This document shows positions 18,151 through 26,217 of a stretch of 64,000 nucleotides of DNA, piece by piece. The DNA is taken from NCBI RefSeq assembly GCF_001746415.1, contig NZ_MEHJ01000001.1, positions 1 through 64,000 of the forward strand, written 5' to 3'. The notes beneath the pieces are model-generated. The model searched no databases, had not been told where the DNA came from, and worked only from the letters and a program-made list of their open reading frames with translations. Made by a program: the position numbers and the translations under genes. The first letter of the stretch is position 1. Each line of letters starts with the position of its first letter. The stretch is from Streptomyces agglomeratus. Its GTDB lineage: Bacteria > Actinomycetota > Actinomycetes > Streptomycetales > Streptomycetaceae.

Positions 18151-19083
18151 GGCCTGTCTGATAATTGATCTTGTGGCAGGTAGAGGTGAGTTGAATGATG
18201 CGGCGTGGGAGCGGATAGAGCCCTTGTTGCCGCAGGTGGACGGGCGTGGTCGGCCGTGGCGTGATCACCGGCAGGTGGTCAATGGTGTGCTGTGGCGGTT
18301 GCGGACCGGGGCTCCGTGGCGTGACCTGCCGGAGCGGTATGGGCCGTGGCAGACCGTCTACGAGCGATTCGCCCGCTGGGAGGCGGATGGCACGTGGGCA
18401 AGGCTGTTGGAGCATGCGCAGGTCCGTGACGACGCGGTGGGCCGGGTGGAGTGGACCGTCGCGGTCGATTCCACGGTCAACCGTGCCCACCAGCACGCCG
18501 CCGGCGCACGTAAAAAGGGGCCGCAGACGGGGACGAACTGGAAGATCCGGGCCGCTCGCAGACGCGCCAGGCCCTCGGCCGGTCCCGAGGCGGGCTGACC
18601 ACCAAGGTCCACCTCGCCGTCGACGGCCGGGGCCTGCCCCTGTCGATCGTGCTCACGCCCGGCAACGTCAACGACGCCACCGCATTCGGTCAGGTCCTGG
18701 ACGGGATACGCGTTCCGCGAGCCGACACCGGCCGCCCGCGCACGACACCGACCCGAGTCCTGGGCGACAAGGCCTACTCCAGCCGGGCGATCCGGCACCT
18801 GCTGCGGCGTCGGGGCATCGCCGTCACGATCCCCGAGCGCCGCGACCAAGCGGCCAACCGCCGGCGCCGAGGGCGCTTCGGCGGCCGGCCGCCCGCCTTC
18901 GACAAGGAGATCTACCGCGACCGCAACGTCGTCGAACGATGCTTCGCACGCCTTAAGCAGTTCCGCGCAATCGCGACCAGGTTCGACAAGCTCGCCGACC
19001 GCTACCGCGCCGGAGTCGTCCTGGCCTCGCTGATCCTCTGGCTCCGCGAACCCGTCCGTGATCATTTGTCAGACACGGCCTAG
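18151..19083 (+). mobile_element. IS5-family element with two-frame transposase and programmed -1 frameshift site
   Basis: Ends are GGCCTGTCTGATAATTGATC (18151) and, inverted, GGCCGTGTCTGACAAATGAT (to 19080). The first frame starts at GTG 18173 (VAGRGELNDAAWERIEPLLP) and runs to 18598. The second frame carries the rest: ELEDPGRSQTRQALGRSRGG, LTTKVHLAVDGRGLPLSIVL, LGDKAYSSRAIRHLLRRRGI, RDRNVVERCFARLKQFRAIA, ending at a TAG whose first base follows the right inverted repeat. The frames meet at an A5G4 run (18512-18520); slipping AAG to AAA reads RKKGAADGDELEDPG, the family-like joint. So this is likely an active IS with normal programmed frameshifting. Catalytic DDE residues lie in AVDSTVNR, LGDKAY and VVERCF. 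Confidence 0.85.
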
Positions 19084-19386
19084 CCCCGCTCCACACCTGG
19101 ACTCCACGAGGCATGGACGCCGCCCTGTACTGGATCAACCACCCCACCAACACCACAACCAGCGCATAGGAACACTCAACGAACGTGATCACCACTCGGG
19201 GAAACTGACCACAGTTGACCAACGCTCACTCCACCTGACCAACCGCCAGCTCAACACGCAGCCCATGCCCGCATCTCCTCCATCACCGAGCCGTCGCGAC
19301 CGGGGCTTGAAGCGCTCCCACCACCAGACACCAAACTGATCAACCCAGGCCAAACCCACGACGTACTGATCAGAAAAACCGCCCCT
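19084..19386. other. No gene recognised
   Basis: A minus-strand frame reads VSRGGFSDQYVVGLAWVDQF then GVWWWERF, protein-like but unassigned. Otherwise nothing seen. Confidence 0.35.
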
Positions 19387-19506
19387 GGACACCAACGCCT
19401 TCCAGAACGGCAGAGGCCCATCGGTGGGCTTTCGGCTCTCCCAGACCAGCTCATGCCTTCGCGTCGAGGTCTCCGTGAGGTTCCCCCGTTGTGCGGGAGG
19501 TGCTGA

Positions 19507-20424
19507 TCAGCTGGTCAGGGCGGGGTGACGGGGTTCCAGGTTCGCTTGTTCGGCCGTCGCCTGGTCGGTGTAGTGCTTCTCCTCGAACTCGATGGGGCTG
19601 AGGTAGCCGAGCCGTTGCTGGATGCGCCGGCTGTTATAGAAGCCGTCGATGTACTCGAAGAGGGCCAGGTTCGCCTCAGCCCTGGTCGCGAAGACGCGGC
19701 CGCGGACGCACTCGGTCTTGACCAGCATCCATAGATTCTCGGCCAGAGCGTTGTCGTACGAGTCCCCGACGGACCCCATGGACGCCTCAATTCCTGCCCG
19801 CAGCAGTCGAGTTGTCAGCTTGATCGATGTGTACTGACAGCCGTGATCCGCATGATGAACCAGCTTGCCGGGCTCGACCTCGCGGCTGGCCAGGGCGTAC
19901 TCCAGCGAGGACAGGACCAGGTCGGCGTCCGCACAACCGGAGGTCTCCCAGGCCACCACCCGGCGGGAGAAGGCGTCCCGGATCGCGGAGAGCCACAGCG
20001 GCCCTTCGCCGGTGGGGATCATGGTGAGGTCGGTGACCCACAGCCGGTTCGGACCGGGCGCGGTGAAGTCTCTGTTCACCAGGTCCGGGGCGAGAGTGGC
20101 CTTCGGATCCCGGCGGGTGAAACCCTTACGACGGGGGCTGACGCCCGCGAGATCGGCCTCGCGCATCAATCGCTCGACCCGCTTGCGGCCCACGTGGACA
20201 CCCTCGCGCCTCAGGACGGCATGCACGCGTGGGGAACCGTAGATGCCGCCGGAATCGGCGTGGATCCGCTGGATCTGCTCGGTCAGCTCCGCGTCACGGC
20301 GCCGCCGCTCGCACGGCTCCTGCTCTTGCCGGCGCCAGCGGTAGTAGGTGGACGAAGCGATGTGCAGTTCCCGCAGGACCGGCTCGACCCCCAGATGCGG
20401 GTGCTCGTCGAGGAGCGCCGTCAC
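19507..20424 (-). CDS. IS3-family transposase OrfB (DDE integrase domain)
   Basis: 305 aa. GTG 20424 overlaps the OrfA stop as GTGA. HTH-like start LREDLHIASS region (VLRELHIASSTYYRWRRQEQ), then GGIYGSPRVHAVLRREGVHV. The integrase core has the three acidic residues: VTDLTMIPTGEGPLWLSAIR (D), LVHHADHGCQYTSIKLTTRL (D) and NALAENLWMLVKTECVRGR (E), ending GYLSPIEFEEKHY. Full length for IS3. It is normally made fused to OrfA by frameshifting or coupled translation. Cuts and joins the element ends. Confidence 0.93.
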   Translation of the reverse strand: MTALLDEHPHLGVEPVLRELHIASSTYYRWRRQEQEPCERRRRDAELTEQIQRIHADSGGIYGSPRVHAVLRREGVHVGRKRVERLMREADLAGVSPRRKGFTRRDPKATLAPDLVNRDFTAPGPNRLWVTDLTMIPTGEGPLWLSAIRDAFSRRVVAWETSGCADADLVLSSLEYALASREVEPGKLVHHADHGCQYTSIKLTTRLLRAGIEASMGSVGDSYDNALAENLWMLVKTECVRGRVFATRAEANLALFEYIDGFYNSRRIQQRLGYLSPIEFEEKHYTDQATAEQANLEPRHPALTS

Positions 20425-20729
20425 CTGGGCCGGGTCGGGTCGAGCTGCGCGGCGAAAAAAGCCGACGCCGTCCGCAGGACTTCATTCGCCCGCTTGAGCT
20501 GCGCGTTCTCCTTGCGCAGGGCCGCGAGCTCCTCACGTTCGGCGGTGGTCAGCCGGTCATCGCTCTCACCAGCGTCGGCCTCGGCCTGGCGGATCCAGCC
20601 GCGCAGGGCCTCGGGATGCACACCCAGCTCGACGGCCAGCCGCTTGATCACCGGCCTCGGCTCGGTCGTGCGATACATCCGCACCGCACGCTCCCGCAAC
20701 TCCAGCGGATATTTCCTCGGGGCAGCCAT
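20421..20729 (-). CDS. IS3-family transposase OrfA (HTH, leucine zipper)
   Basis: 102 aa from ATG 20729 (MAAPRKYPLELRERAVRMYR). Helix-turn-helix: VIKRLAVELGVHPEALRGWI, RQAEADAGE; then a coiled coil LTTAEREELAALRKENAQLK RAN region and the standard end TASAFFAAQLDPTRPR. Recognises element ends and dimerises with OrfB. Its start is inside the right inverted-repeat side of the element. Confidence 0.9.
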   Translation of the reverse strand: MAAPRKYPLELRERAVRMYRTTEPRPVIKRLAVELGVHPEALRGWIRQAEADAGESDDRLTTAEREELAALRKENAQLKRANEVLRTASAFFAAQLDPTRPR

Positions 20730-20970
20730 GGTCAAAGGTCCTCTCATGAGACCCATCTGACCAGCTGTCACCTCCCGCCGCATCTCGGGGGAACCTCACC
20801 GACGACACTCCCGTGGTCCCAGTCATGCGCACGCCCGGCCCTCTCGAGGAGAGCGGCCGTGGGCTTCCCATCGTTGACGCCATCGCCGACTCCTGGGGAT
20901 TCAGTCCCGACGGCACGACGACCTGGTGCTCCCTCGCCCTTCACGAAGGACCCGCCGCCATGGAACCCGC

Positions 20971-21408
20971 CGCGATGATCACTGCGGTTCTACACGAGTC
21001 CCCACCCATCGACCTCCCCGGCAACGCCCACGCTGCGAAGCAGGCTCGGGCCCAAGCCGTTCGCAGCTCACGCTCCTCGGTTGGCAAGGGAGCATCCACG
21101 TGGCCACGGATGTTCTGGGCCGCCTCGTGGACAATGCCGTCCGTCACGGCATGGCTGAGCGCGTCAAGGCCCGCCTCGCGATCACCGAGACACAGCAACT
21201 CGTGATCGACGTAGAGGACCCCACCCCGCAGTTCCTCGCCTTTGGCGCAGCTGTGCAAGGCGACACGGGCCGCGGGCTGTGGGAGGCCAAGCGCCTCGGT
21301 GCACGTGTCGTCTGGTTCCTCCGCAATGACGCCGGCAAGACCGTGCGCGCGACGCTCGCCCCCGGGCCGGGACCTCTACCAGCCCGTCTTCCCCCGCCGT
21401 CGGCATGA
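20971..21408 (+). pseudogene. Second HATPase-like gene, frameshifted
   Basis: ATG 20971 starts MITAVLHESPPIDLPGNAHA, AKQARAQA. Near 21055 the frame must shift to RSQLTLLGWQGSIHVATDVL, GRLVDNAVRHGMAERVKARL (N-box L-V-D-N-A), LVIDVEDPTP (G1 box) and GRGLWEAKRLGARVVWFLR (G2-like), ending at 21408. It is a short anti-sigma-type ATPase domain, about 145 codons. The stop overlaps the next start (ATGA), so the following gene was coupled. The preceding ATPase remnant is in the same frame as its start, implying another lost stop. Confidence 0.65.
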
Positions 21409-21908
21409 TGCGCCAGCTCGTGTATTCGGCCGGCCCCGCGTACCGCCCGGCCGAGGACATGCAAGACCTCGCCGCCGTGATTCGCCCCCTTCTCCACGTC
21501 AAAACAGGCAAGGACGCCCGTGTACGCCTCGGCAGCGGTCTGTTCGACGTCGTAATCACCGGTGGCGGAACCCACACGCAGTCCGCCGTAGCCGAGATGG
21601 ACGAGATCCAAAGCGGTTGCGGGCCGGTCATTGAGGACCCAGACAGCGGATGGCAGTACTGGTTGGTCCCACCCGGCTCGCGCAGCAAGTGGGAGCCCCA
21701 CGAGTACGGCGTGTGCCTCGGCGCTCCCCACACGGTCACGCTGCCCTCGCTCAACCGCACAGCGCCGCCCGGTCCGTACTGGCTGCGTCCGTCCGCGAGT
21801 GACCGGCTCGTCCCGCTACACCCGCTCCGTCGCCTCCTGACAGAGCTGCGTCCGCAGCCGACCCCACACGCGTCCCTCGCGGCCGCGCTCAGCATCACCA
21901 CCCCCTGA
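21405..21908 (+). CDS. Conserved hypothetical protein coupled to HATPase gene
   Basis: 167 aa from ATG 21405, overlapping the previous stop as ATGA. Blocks: MMRQLVYSAGPAYRPAEDMQ, LAAVIRPLLHVKTGKDARVR, AEMDEIQSGCGPVIEDPDSG, WQYWLVPPGSRSKWEPHEYG, VCLGAPHTVTLPSLNRTAPP, GPYWLRPSASDRLVPLHPLR. No known motif, no signal or membrane segment. A paralogous piece with nearly the same W-L-V-P-P-G and Y-W-L-R-P-S-A-S-D-R-L-V-P blocks is at 35255-35420, there followed by a GntR-type gene, so the family belongs to a recurrent regulatory cassette. Function unknown. Confidence 0.7.
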   Translation: MMRQLVYSAGPAYRPAEDMQDLAAVIRPLLHVKTGKDARVRLGSGLFDVVITGGGTHTQSAVAEMDEIQSGCGPVIEDPDSGWQYWLVPPGSRSKWEPHEYGVCLGAPHTVTLPSLNRTAPPGPYWLRPSASDRLVPLHPLRRLLTELRPQPTPHASLAAALSITTP

Positions 21909-22556
21909 TCACCGCGCTCACCCGCGGACACCCTGCGGTCGCTGGTAAGCGCGGGTACCAACCGCCCCCCCCATCAGGCAGGCCTCAGCCCCATCCCCAG
22001 GGGCCCGCACCCCCAGCGGAGGCCATCGCACTCAAGAAGCCTCATGTGCCCGCCGGCTGCCTGCCCCACAACTGAGTCCCCTGACCAGTGCGTGGTGAGG
22101 TGGTCGGCGAGCACGGTCACCTCGGCGGCATCGCGTCCGAGCCGCTTCATCGCGTTGGTGCAGGGCGTGCGCCTTGATCTCCCAGGCGGCGGCGAGCGCG
22201 GCATCGAACTTCCCAGTCTGCAGCCGTGCCCGTGATCGGCTCACCGGCGCGGTCACCCTGCCCCCGGTTCTTGCAATACGGCTGCCCGACGGCCGGACTG
22301 CGCTATACGAGTGGCTGACCACGCCGCTGTCGAATATGGCCGCCACACCCCAAGTGGGGCCCGGGCCCGGCCCGCGCAGATACACCGGTGTGGTGACCTC
22401 TACACCTCCGCTACAGCGGAGCTGACGGTGAAGGTCGCAAGCGGCACGATCCACCACGCAGTGGGGACCATCACCCGCATTCGCCAGTAGCGGCCGGTGT
22501 ACGCCCGCAGCGCAGGGTTCTCTGTTGCGGGCCGGCTCTGGCTCTACGATGAGCCG
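21909..22556 (-). other. Degenerate region, possible minus-strand gene remnant
   Basis: Minus-strand frames give protein-like pieces: WGVAAIFDSGVVSHSYSAVR, ARLQTGKFDAALAAAWEIKA then, after a frame change near 22150, MKRLGRDAAEVTVLADHLTT. They look like one decayed gene but I cannot name the family. Confidence 0.3.
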
Positions 22557-22830
22557 GTGACCGAGACGCTGCCCCCTGCGGGTATGGACCTCTTCGACGT
22601 TGTACACATTCGTCTGGCGGAGGTTGAAGCGCCCCCACTGTCACCAGAGGCTGAATCGGCCATGGACCGGGTGTGGGACAGGGCGGTCCAGGCCAACCCG
22701 GCCCTCTTCGACGGGCCGGTGGTGGCGTGCGCGGGACTGGAATGGACCGGGCCGCGCAGCGTGCGTCTTTCCTGGGTGCGTGTGACCTACCGGCACTACG
22801 CCCTGCGCTGGGTTCCGGACGGACCGCGGC
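22557..22830 (+). pseudogene. NUDIX-hydrolase-like protein, N-terminal part only
   Basis: GTG 22557 begins VTETLPPAGMDLFDVVHIRL, then EAESAMDRVWDRAVQANPAL, VACAGLEWTGPRSVRLSWVR and VTYRHYALRWVPDG. This matches, by memory, the region in front of the Nudix box in a Streptomyces NUDIX family. The Nudix box itself (G-x5-E-x7-R-E-U-x-E-E) is absent; the frame degenerates after about 22830. Fragment of a larger gene. Confidence 0.45.
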
Positions 22831-23275
22831 CGTCGCCCAGATGTCCACCCGTGTCCTGCTGGACCTGCTCGGATGGCGCGGCCAGATCCTCGCCAGCAGC
22901 CGCCTGACCGCCCGGCCGGGCCGATCCGTCCGGCTCGTCGACCTGGCCGCCGTGAGGCGCCCGCACGTATCTGTGCGGGACCGGCGGCATGACCTATCTC
23001 GATCCGATCCCGTTCGCGGCCCGGAACATCGCCGTGGCCCCGTTCCGGCCGCCGACCACCGGCATCTGGTCCTCCGGCCGCCGCCTCAGTGCCCTGTGGG
23101 CCTTGGCAGCACTCGGCCCGGACGCCGTGGCCGCCCGCCTCCGGGCTCTCGCCAGCGACCACTGCCGTCTGCAGCCGGCAGCCTGAGCGAGCCGTCCCCC
23201 CCTCCTCGAGGAGAGGGAGAGACGTACCACTGAACGTCCCCAGTCGCGTACGACTCCGTGACCGACGTGCGCCGT
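22831..23275. other. No complete gene recognised
   Basis: A forward frame at 22989-23186 reads DPIPFAARNIAVAPFRPPTT, GIWSSGRRLSALWALAALGP and a stop after CRLQPAA. It is protein-like and may be a hypothetical gene's end. No motif. Confidence 0.3.
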
Positions 23276-23520
23276 TCAGGCGTTCTCCCGCCGGATCATC
23301 TCCCGGAGACTGGTCCGCGCGGCAGCCAGATCCTCCTCGGCCTCCTCCAGCTTCTGAGCCAGCTCGGAGTTTTCCCGCCTCAACGCGTCGCGTTCAGTGG
23401 CAAGCAGCTGGTATTGGCGAGTCAGTTCCTCGATGCGGGCGACCAGATCCCCAGCGGCGGCCTGGTCGAGTTGCTGGCCGAGCTGCCTGCGCAAGGCATC
23501 CTTGAGTCGTGTCGCCGCCT
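23276..23520 (-). pseudogene. DUF6262/TnpC-like protein, C-terminal remnant
   Basis: The segment RRQLGQQLDQAAAGDLVARI, EELTRQYQLLATERDALRRE, NSELAQKLEEAEEDLAAART ends REMIRRENA at 23276. It is a long coiled coil typical of the third protein of Tn554-type transposition gene sets (DUF6262 in my memory), normally next to two tyrosine recombinases. Here it is cut at about 23515 by an IS3 remnant, and no recombinase genes remain. Confidence 0.5.
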
Positions 23521-24160
23521 ACGGTGGCGGCCTTGGAGTCCGGCGTCCCGCATCAGCCTGGCGACGCGGCGCCGTCCGCATCTTTCGCCCTCGCGTTGCA
23601 CAACGGCGTGGACGCGCGGGGCCCCGTAGGTGCCACGGGAGTGCTCGTGGGCTTCGGTGATCTTCTCGGTCAGCTCCAGGTCGCGGACCGCGGGGGCCAG
23701 GAGTGCCGTTGCGGCGGGCGTAGAAGGCGGTGCGGGAGACCTTGAGCAGCTCACACGCCCGTCTGACGTTGTGGCCGCTCTGCTTCTCCGCCTCGATGAA
23801 CGGGTTCACCGTCAGCGGGTCTCCTTCGCGAAGAATGCCGTGGCCCGCTTGAGGATGTCGACGTCTTCTCGCAGGCGGCGGTTCTCCCGCCGCAGCGCGG
23901 TCAGCTCCTCACGTTCGCTGCTGGTCAGTCCCTCGCGCTCGCCCGTGTCGACCTCGGCCTGCTTTACCCAGTCCCGCACCGCGGTCTCGATCAGATCGAA
24001 GTCCTTGGCGATCTGACCGACCGAGCGGTCACCACGCCGGCACACGATCTCGGCCTTGAACTCCGGTGTGAACGAACGGCGAGGGAGATTCCCCATGCTC
24101 TCCGTGATCAACATCCTTCCGGGGACGAACCCCTGATCTTAAATGTCCGTCAAAGCGGAT
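23510..24160 (-). mobile_element. IS3-family remnant: OrfA intact, OrfB truncated
   Basis: OrfA (start ATG about 24096, end 23812) reads MGNLPRRSFTPEFKAEIVCR, RRGDRSVGQIAKDFDLIETA, VRDWVKQAEVDTGEREGLTS, LKRATAFFAKETR. OrfB begins MNPFIEAEKQSGHNVRRACE and LLKVSRTAFYARRNG, then after a frame change RGTYGAPRVHAVVQREGERC and ARLMRDAGLQGRHRRRR, where it stops abruptly at the DUF6262 remnant. The right end region reads TGATCCGCTTTGACGGACAT inverted near 24160. Same subgroup as the remnant at 28088-28998. Confidence 0.8.
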
Positions 24161-25299
24161 CAAGCCCAGTCGCCAGTCGGACCGGGCTGGGACGGTACTG
24201 CAGCGTGCGCTGTCCCTGGCGAGGCTCCCGCTCCCGTGACACTGGTGCGCTTGACGGCGCGCCGTCCCACCCGTCCCACGGCGCGGTAGAAGCGGTCGGG
24301 CAGGAACACGGCATCAGCGACAATCATGGCGCCACTGAAGAGCGGCAGTCCCATGAGCACCGCGATGTTCACGTGCATGCCCAGCAGCATGGCTAGGACC
24401 GGGTATTTGAGCCTGCCGAACAGGACGAACGGAAAGGCGACCTGAACCAGCACCGTCAGATAGCCGACGGCGGCAAGCAGCACGTGATGACCGTCGATCA
24501 TCTGCGACAACTCAGGCCATGGCCGGAACAGGTCGATGTTCAGGATGTAGTGGAGGGCTGTGCCGTCGCCCCACTTGAGGCCCTGCACCTTGTACAGGCC
24601 TGCGCATCCGTAGAGGAAACAGACCTGGGCTGCGATGACGAACATGCCGCAGTTGTGCAGCACAGTGATCACGCTGGTGCGGGCGCTGTCGAGTTGGTAT
24701 CGGAGGCCGCCGCGGTGTGGGCCTGCCATCTTGCCCACTGAGGCCTGGAGCCGGGTCCTGCGGGCGTCAAGGGACCAGCGCCGGCCGCACGCGGTGAAGA
24801 TGAGGTAGACGGCCATGAGGACCATGAGATTGTCCCCGCCGTCCGCCATAAAAATCGCCTTGGCGTGGAACGACACGACCATGACCGCGAACAGCACAGA
24901 CACCGCCCGCGTCCGCCAGCCCAGCACGAACAGCGCGCAAGTGACGAGAGCCACGGTGTAGCACACCTCGAAGTACACCGGGTTGTCGGACAGGGTGAGG
25001 ACGCTGGCCCACCCACTCTGATCGAACATCTGCCTGGCTAGCTCGGGCGTCCACGGTGAACCGGGGCCCCACATCTCGTCGCGGTGTGGGTACTCGCGAA
25101 GCAGGAAGATGAGATAGAGCAGACCGTACCCAATGCGCAGCATCGCCGCCGCGTAGAGGGAGACCGGCCGCTCGGTCAGGAGGAGGAAGAACGCATGGAT
25201 CCGTTCGAAGACGTGCTGCGGCACACGCCCACTCGCCCGCTCGGTGGTGTTTCGGGACGCTGAGGGTGCCACGACCGTCGCCTGCTCAGTCCGTTCCAC
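24160..25299 (-). CDS. HTTM-domain integral membrane protein
   Basis: 379 aa from GTG 25299, overlapping the upstream stop by 14 bp. It has the HTTM (horizontally transferred transmembrane; vitamin-K-carboxylase-like) layout: PVSLYAAAMLRIGYGLLYLI, VYFEVCYTVALVTCALFVLG, RAVSVLFAVMVVSFHAKAIF, GGDNLMVLMAVYLIFTACGR, CGMFVIAAQVCFLYGCAGLY, VQGLKWGDGTALHYILNIDL and three more helices. The conserved D-G-G-D-N-L, Y-K and K-W-x-D-G-T-A motifs of the family are present. Usually co-transcribed with a DUF5819 gene, as here, and often with a DCC (DUF393) thiol-oxidoreductase gene, of which one lies at 31072. Biochemical role unproven. Confidence 0.9.
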   Translation of the reverse strand: MERTEQATVVAPSASRNTTERASGRVPQHVFERIHAFFLLLTERPVSLYAAAMLRIGYGLLYLIFLLREYPHRDEMWGPGSPWTPELARQMFDQSGWASVLTLSDNPVYFEVCYTVALVTCALFVLGWRTRAVSVLFAVMVVSFHAKAIFMADGGDNLMVLMAVYLIFTACGRRWSLDARRTRLQASVGKMAGPHRGGLRYQLDSARTSVITVLHNCGMFVIAAQVCFLYGCAGLYKVQGLKWGDGTALHYILNIDLFRPWPELSQMIDGHHVLLAAVGYLTVLVQVAFPFVLFGRLKYPVLAMLLGMHVNIAVLMGLPLFSGAMIVADAVFLPDRFYRAVGRVGRRAVKRTSVTGAGASPGTAHAAVPSQPGPTGDWA

Positions 25300-25987
25300 G
25301 CGTGGCCACCTTCCACCAGGGCAGATACCGAGTTTGGCCTCGCACAGGTGCCGTTGCGGCGGGGGGTCCGCCCGCTTCGCGGGGCGCCGCGATAGGCAGG
25401 GTGATCACCCGTAGCTGGATCGAGTCGAAGGTGCCGCCACGTTGGGCGGTGACGCGGTCCGCTGCGATGTTGCGCAGATACTTCTGAATCATCAAAGCTC
25501 GCTCCGTGCGCGGCCGGTCGTCACTGCCGTGCGTTTTGAGGTAAGCATTCCAAGCTTGGCGCAAGATATTCTGTGCTGTATGGCTGGGGAAGACGTTGTG
25601 CTTGACGGCAGAATTGTCTTTGGCACTCAGGCTGACCCAGTCGCTCACCTGTGTGGTGCCGTCCGGTGCTGTGTGCCTGACCCTCGCCGAGATGTGCCGG
25701 TTAACTGACTGCGGATTAGGGGCGAAGAGCCGCCAGTTTTGCTCGAAGACTGGCCGGACCCACGCGTTGGTCTGTTGGCTGTACATTTTCGAGATGGCGT
25801 TCGGGGGCGCCACGTACAGAAATACCAGAAGCACATGAACCAGGGTCGCTGCCAGACACAGGGCCACCGCGGCTCCCGTCACCGCGGTCAGCAGGCATGG
25901 TGGCCCTGAAATGCCACGAGTTCTGCGGGCCCCTCCGCCCCCGTCCTTCGCGGCCAGCTCGAGCTCGGTCCGTTGCGATTCCTTCAT
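25286..25987 (-). CDS. DUF5819-like membrane-anchored protein
   Basis: 233 aa from ATG 25987 (MKESQRTELELAAKDGG); the frame is open further up to 26113, so the start is not certain. One membrane helix (residues about 35-62: LTAVTGAAVALCLAATLVHV, LLVFLYVAPPN), then an extracellular domain: WVRPVFEQNWRLFAPNPQSV (conserved Q-x-W-x-L-F-A-P), ARVRHTAPDGTTQVSDWVSL and YLRNIAADRVTAQRGGTFDS. This W-x-L-F-A-P motif is the hallmark of DUF5819. Coupled to the HTTM gene and preceded, 230 bp upstream on the same strand, by the ice-binding-type gene. Confidence 0.85.
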   Translation of the reverse strand: MKESQRTELELAAKDGGGGARRTRGISGPPCLLTAVTGAAVALCLAATLVHVLLVFLYVAPPNAISKMYSQQTNAWVRPVFEQNWRLFAPNPQSVNRHISARVRHTAPDGTTQVSDWVSLSAKDNSAVKHNVFPSHTAQNILRQAWNAYLKTHGSDDRPRTERALMIQKYLRNIAADRVTAQRGGTFDSIQLRVITLPIAAPREAGGPPAATAPVRGQTRYLPWWKVATRGTD

Positions 25988-26217
25988 CTTCGTCGACTCA
26001 GCGTTGCCCAGCACAGCCCCACCCGGTCCTTCCCAGCCCGACTGCTCGCACCTGCTTCTCCTGCTTCCGCAGGTAACGCGCGATGGCATCGACGACGATC
26101 CACCGCGCGCCACCCGTATTTGTTGCGTGTCGGAGCATGCCCACCCATGCGCGCGCTCCGAAGAAAGGACCTATGCGCGACTCACTGCTCCCAGCGAACC
26201 GCAAGGGAGAAATTCAC

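Larger units (their letters stand above)
19476..20798 (-). mobile_element. IS3-family insertion sequence, intact, with 3-bp target duplication
   Basis: The 1323-bp element is bounded by long imperfect inverted repeats beginning TGAGGTTCCCCCGTTGTGCG (left) and TGAGGTTCCCCCGAGATGCG (right, inverted), each about 40 bp. CCG is repeated directly outside both ends (19473-19475 and 20799-20801), the 3-bp duplication typical of IS3. It contains both transposase frames, both open. Inserted in an RsbW-like ATPase gene. Confidence 0.92.
19387..20976 (+). pseudogene. RsbW-like ATP-binding (HATPase) gene split by an IS3 element
   Basis: The left part (about 19387-19475) reads PPLDTNAFQNGRGPSVGF then TSSCLRVEVS, with an N-box-like D-T-N-A. 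After removing the IS at 19476-20798 and one copy of the CCG target repeat, the frame continues as DDTPVVPVMRTPGPLEESGR, GLPIVDAIADSWGFSPDGTT and TWCSLALHEG. That is the G1/G2 part and end of a histidine-kinase-like ATPase of the RsbW/SpoIIAB type, common as anti-sigma or regulatory ATPases in Streptomyces. A stop seven codons before the left block shows the N-terminus was already lost or shifted. The right end runs without a stop into the next gene. Confidence 0.7.
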
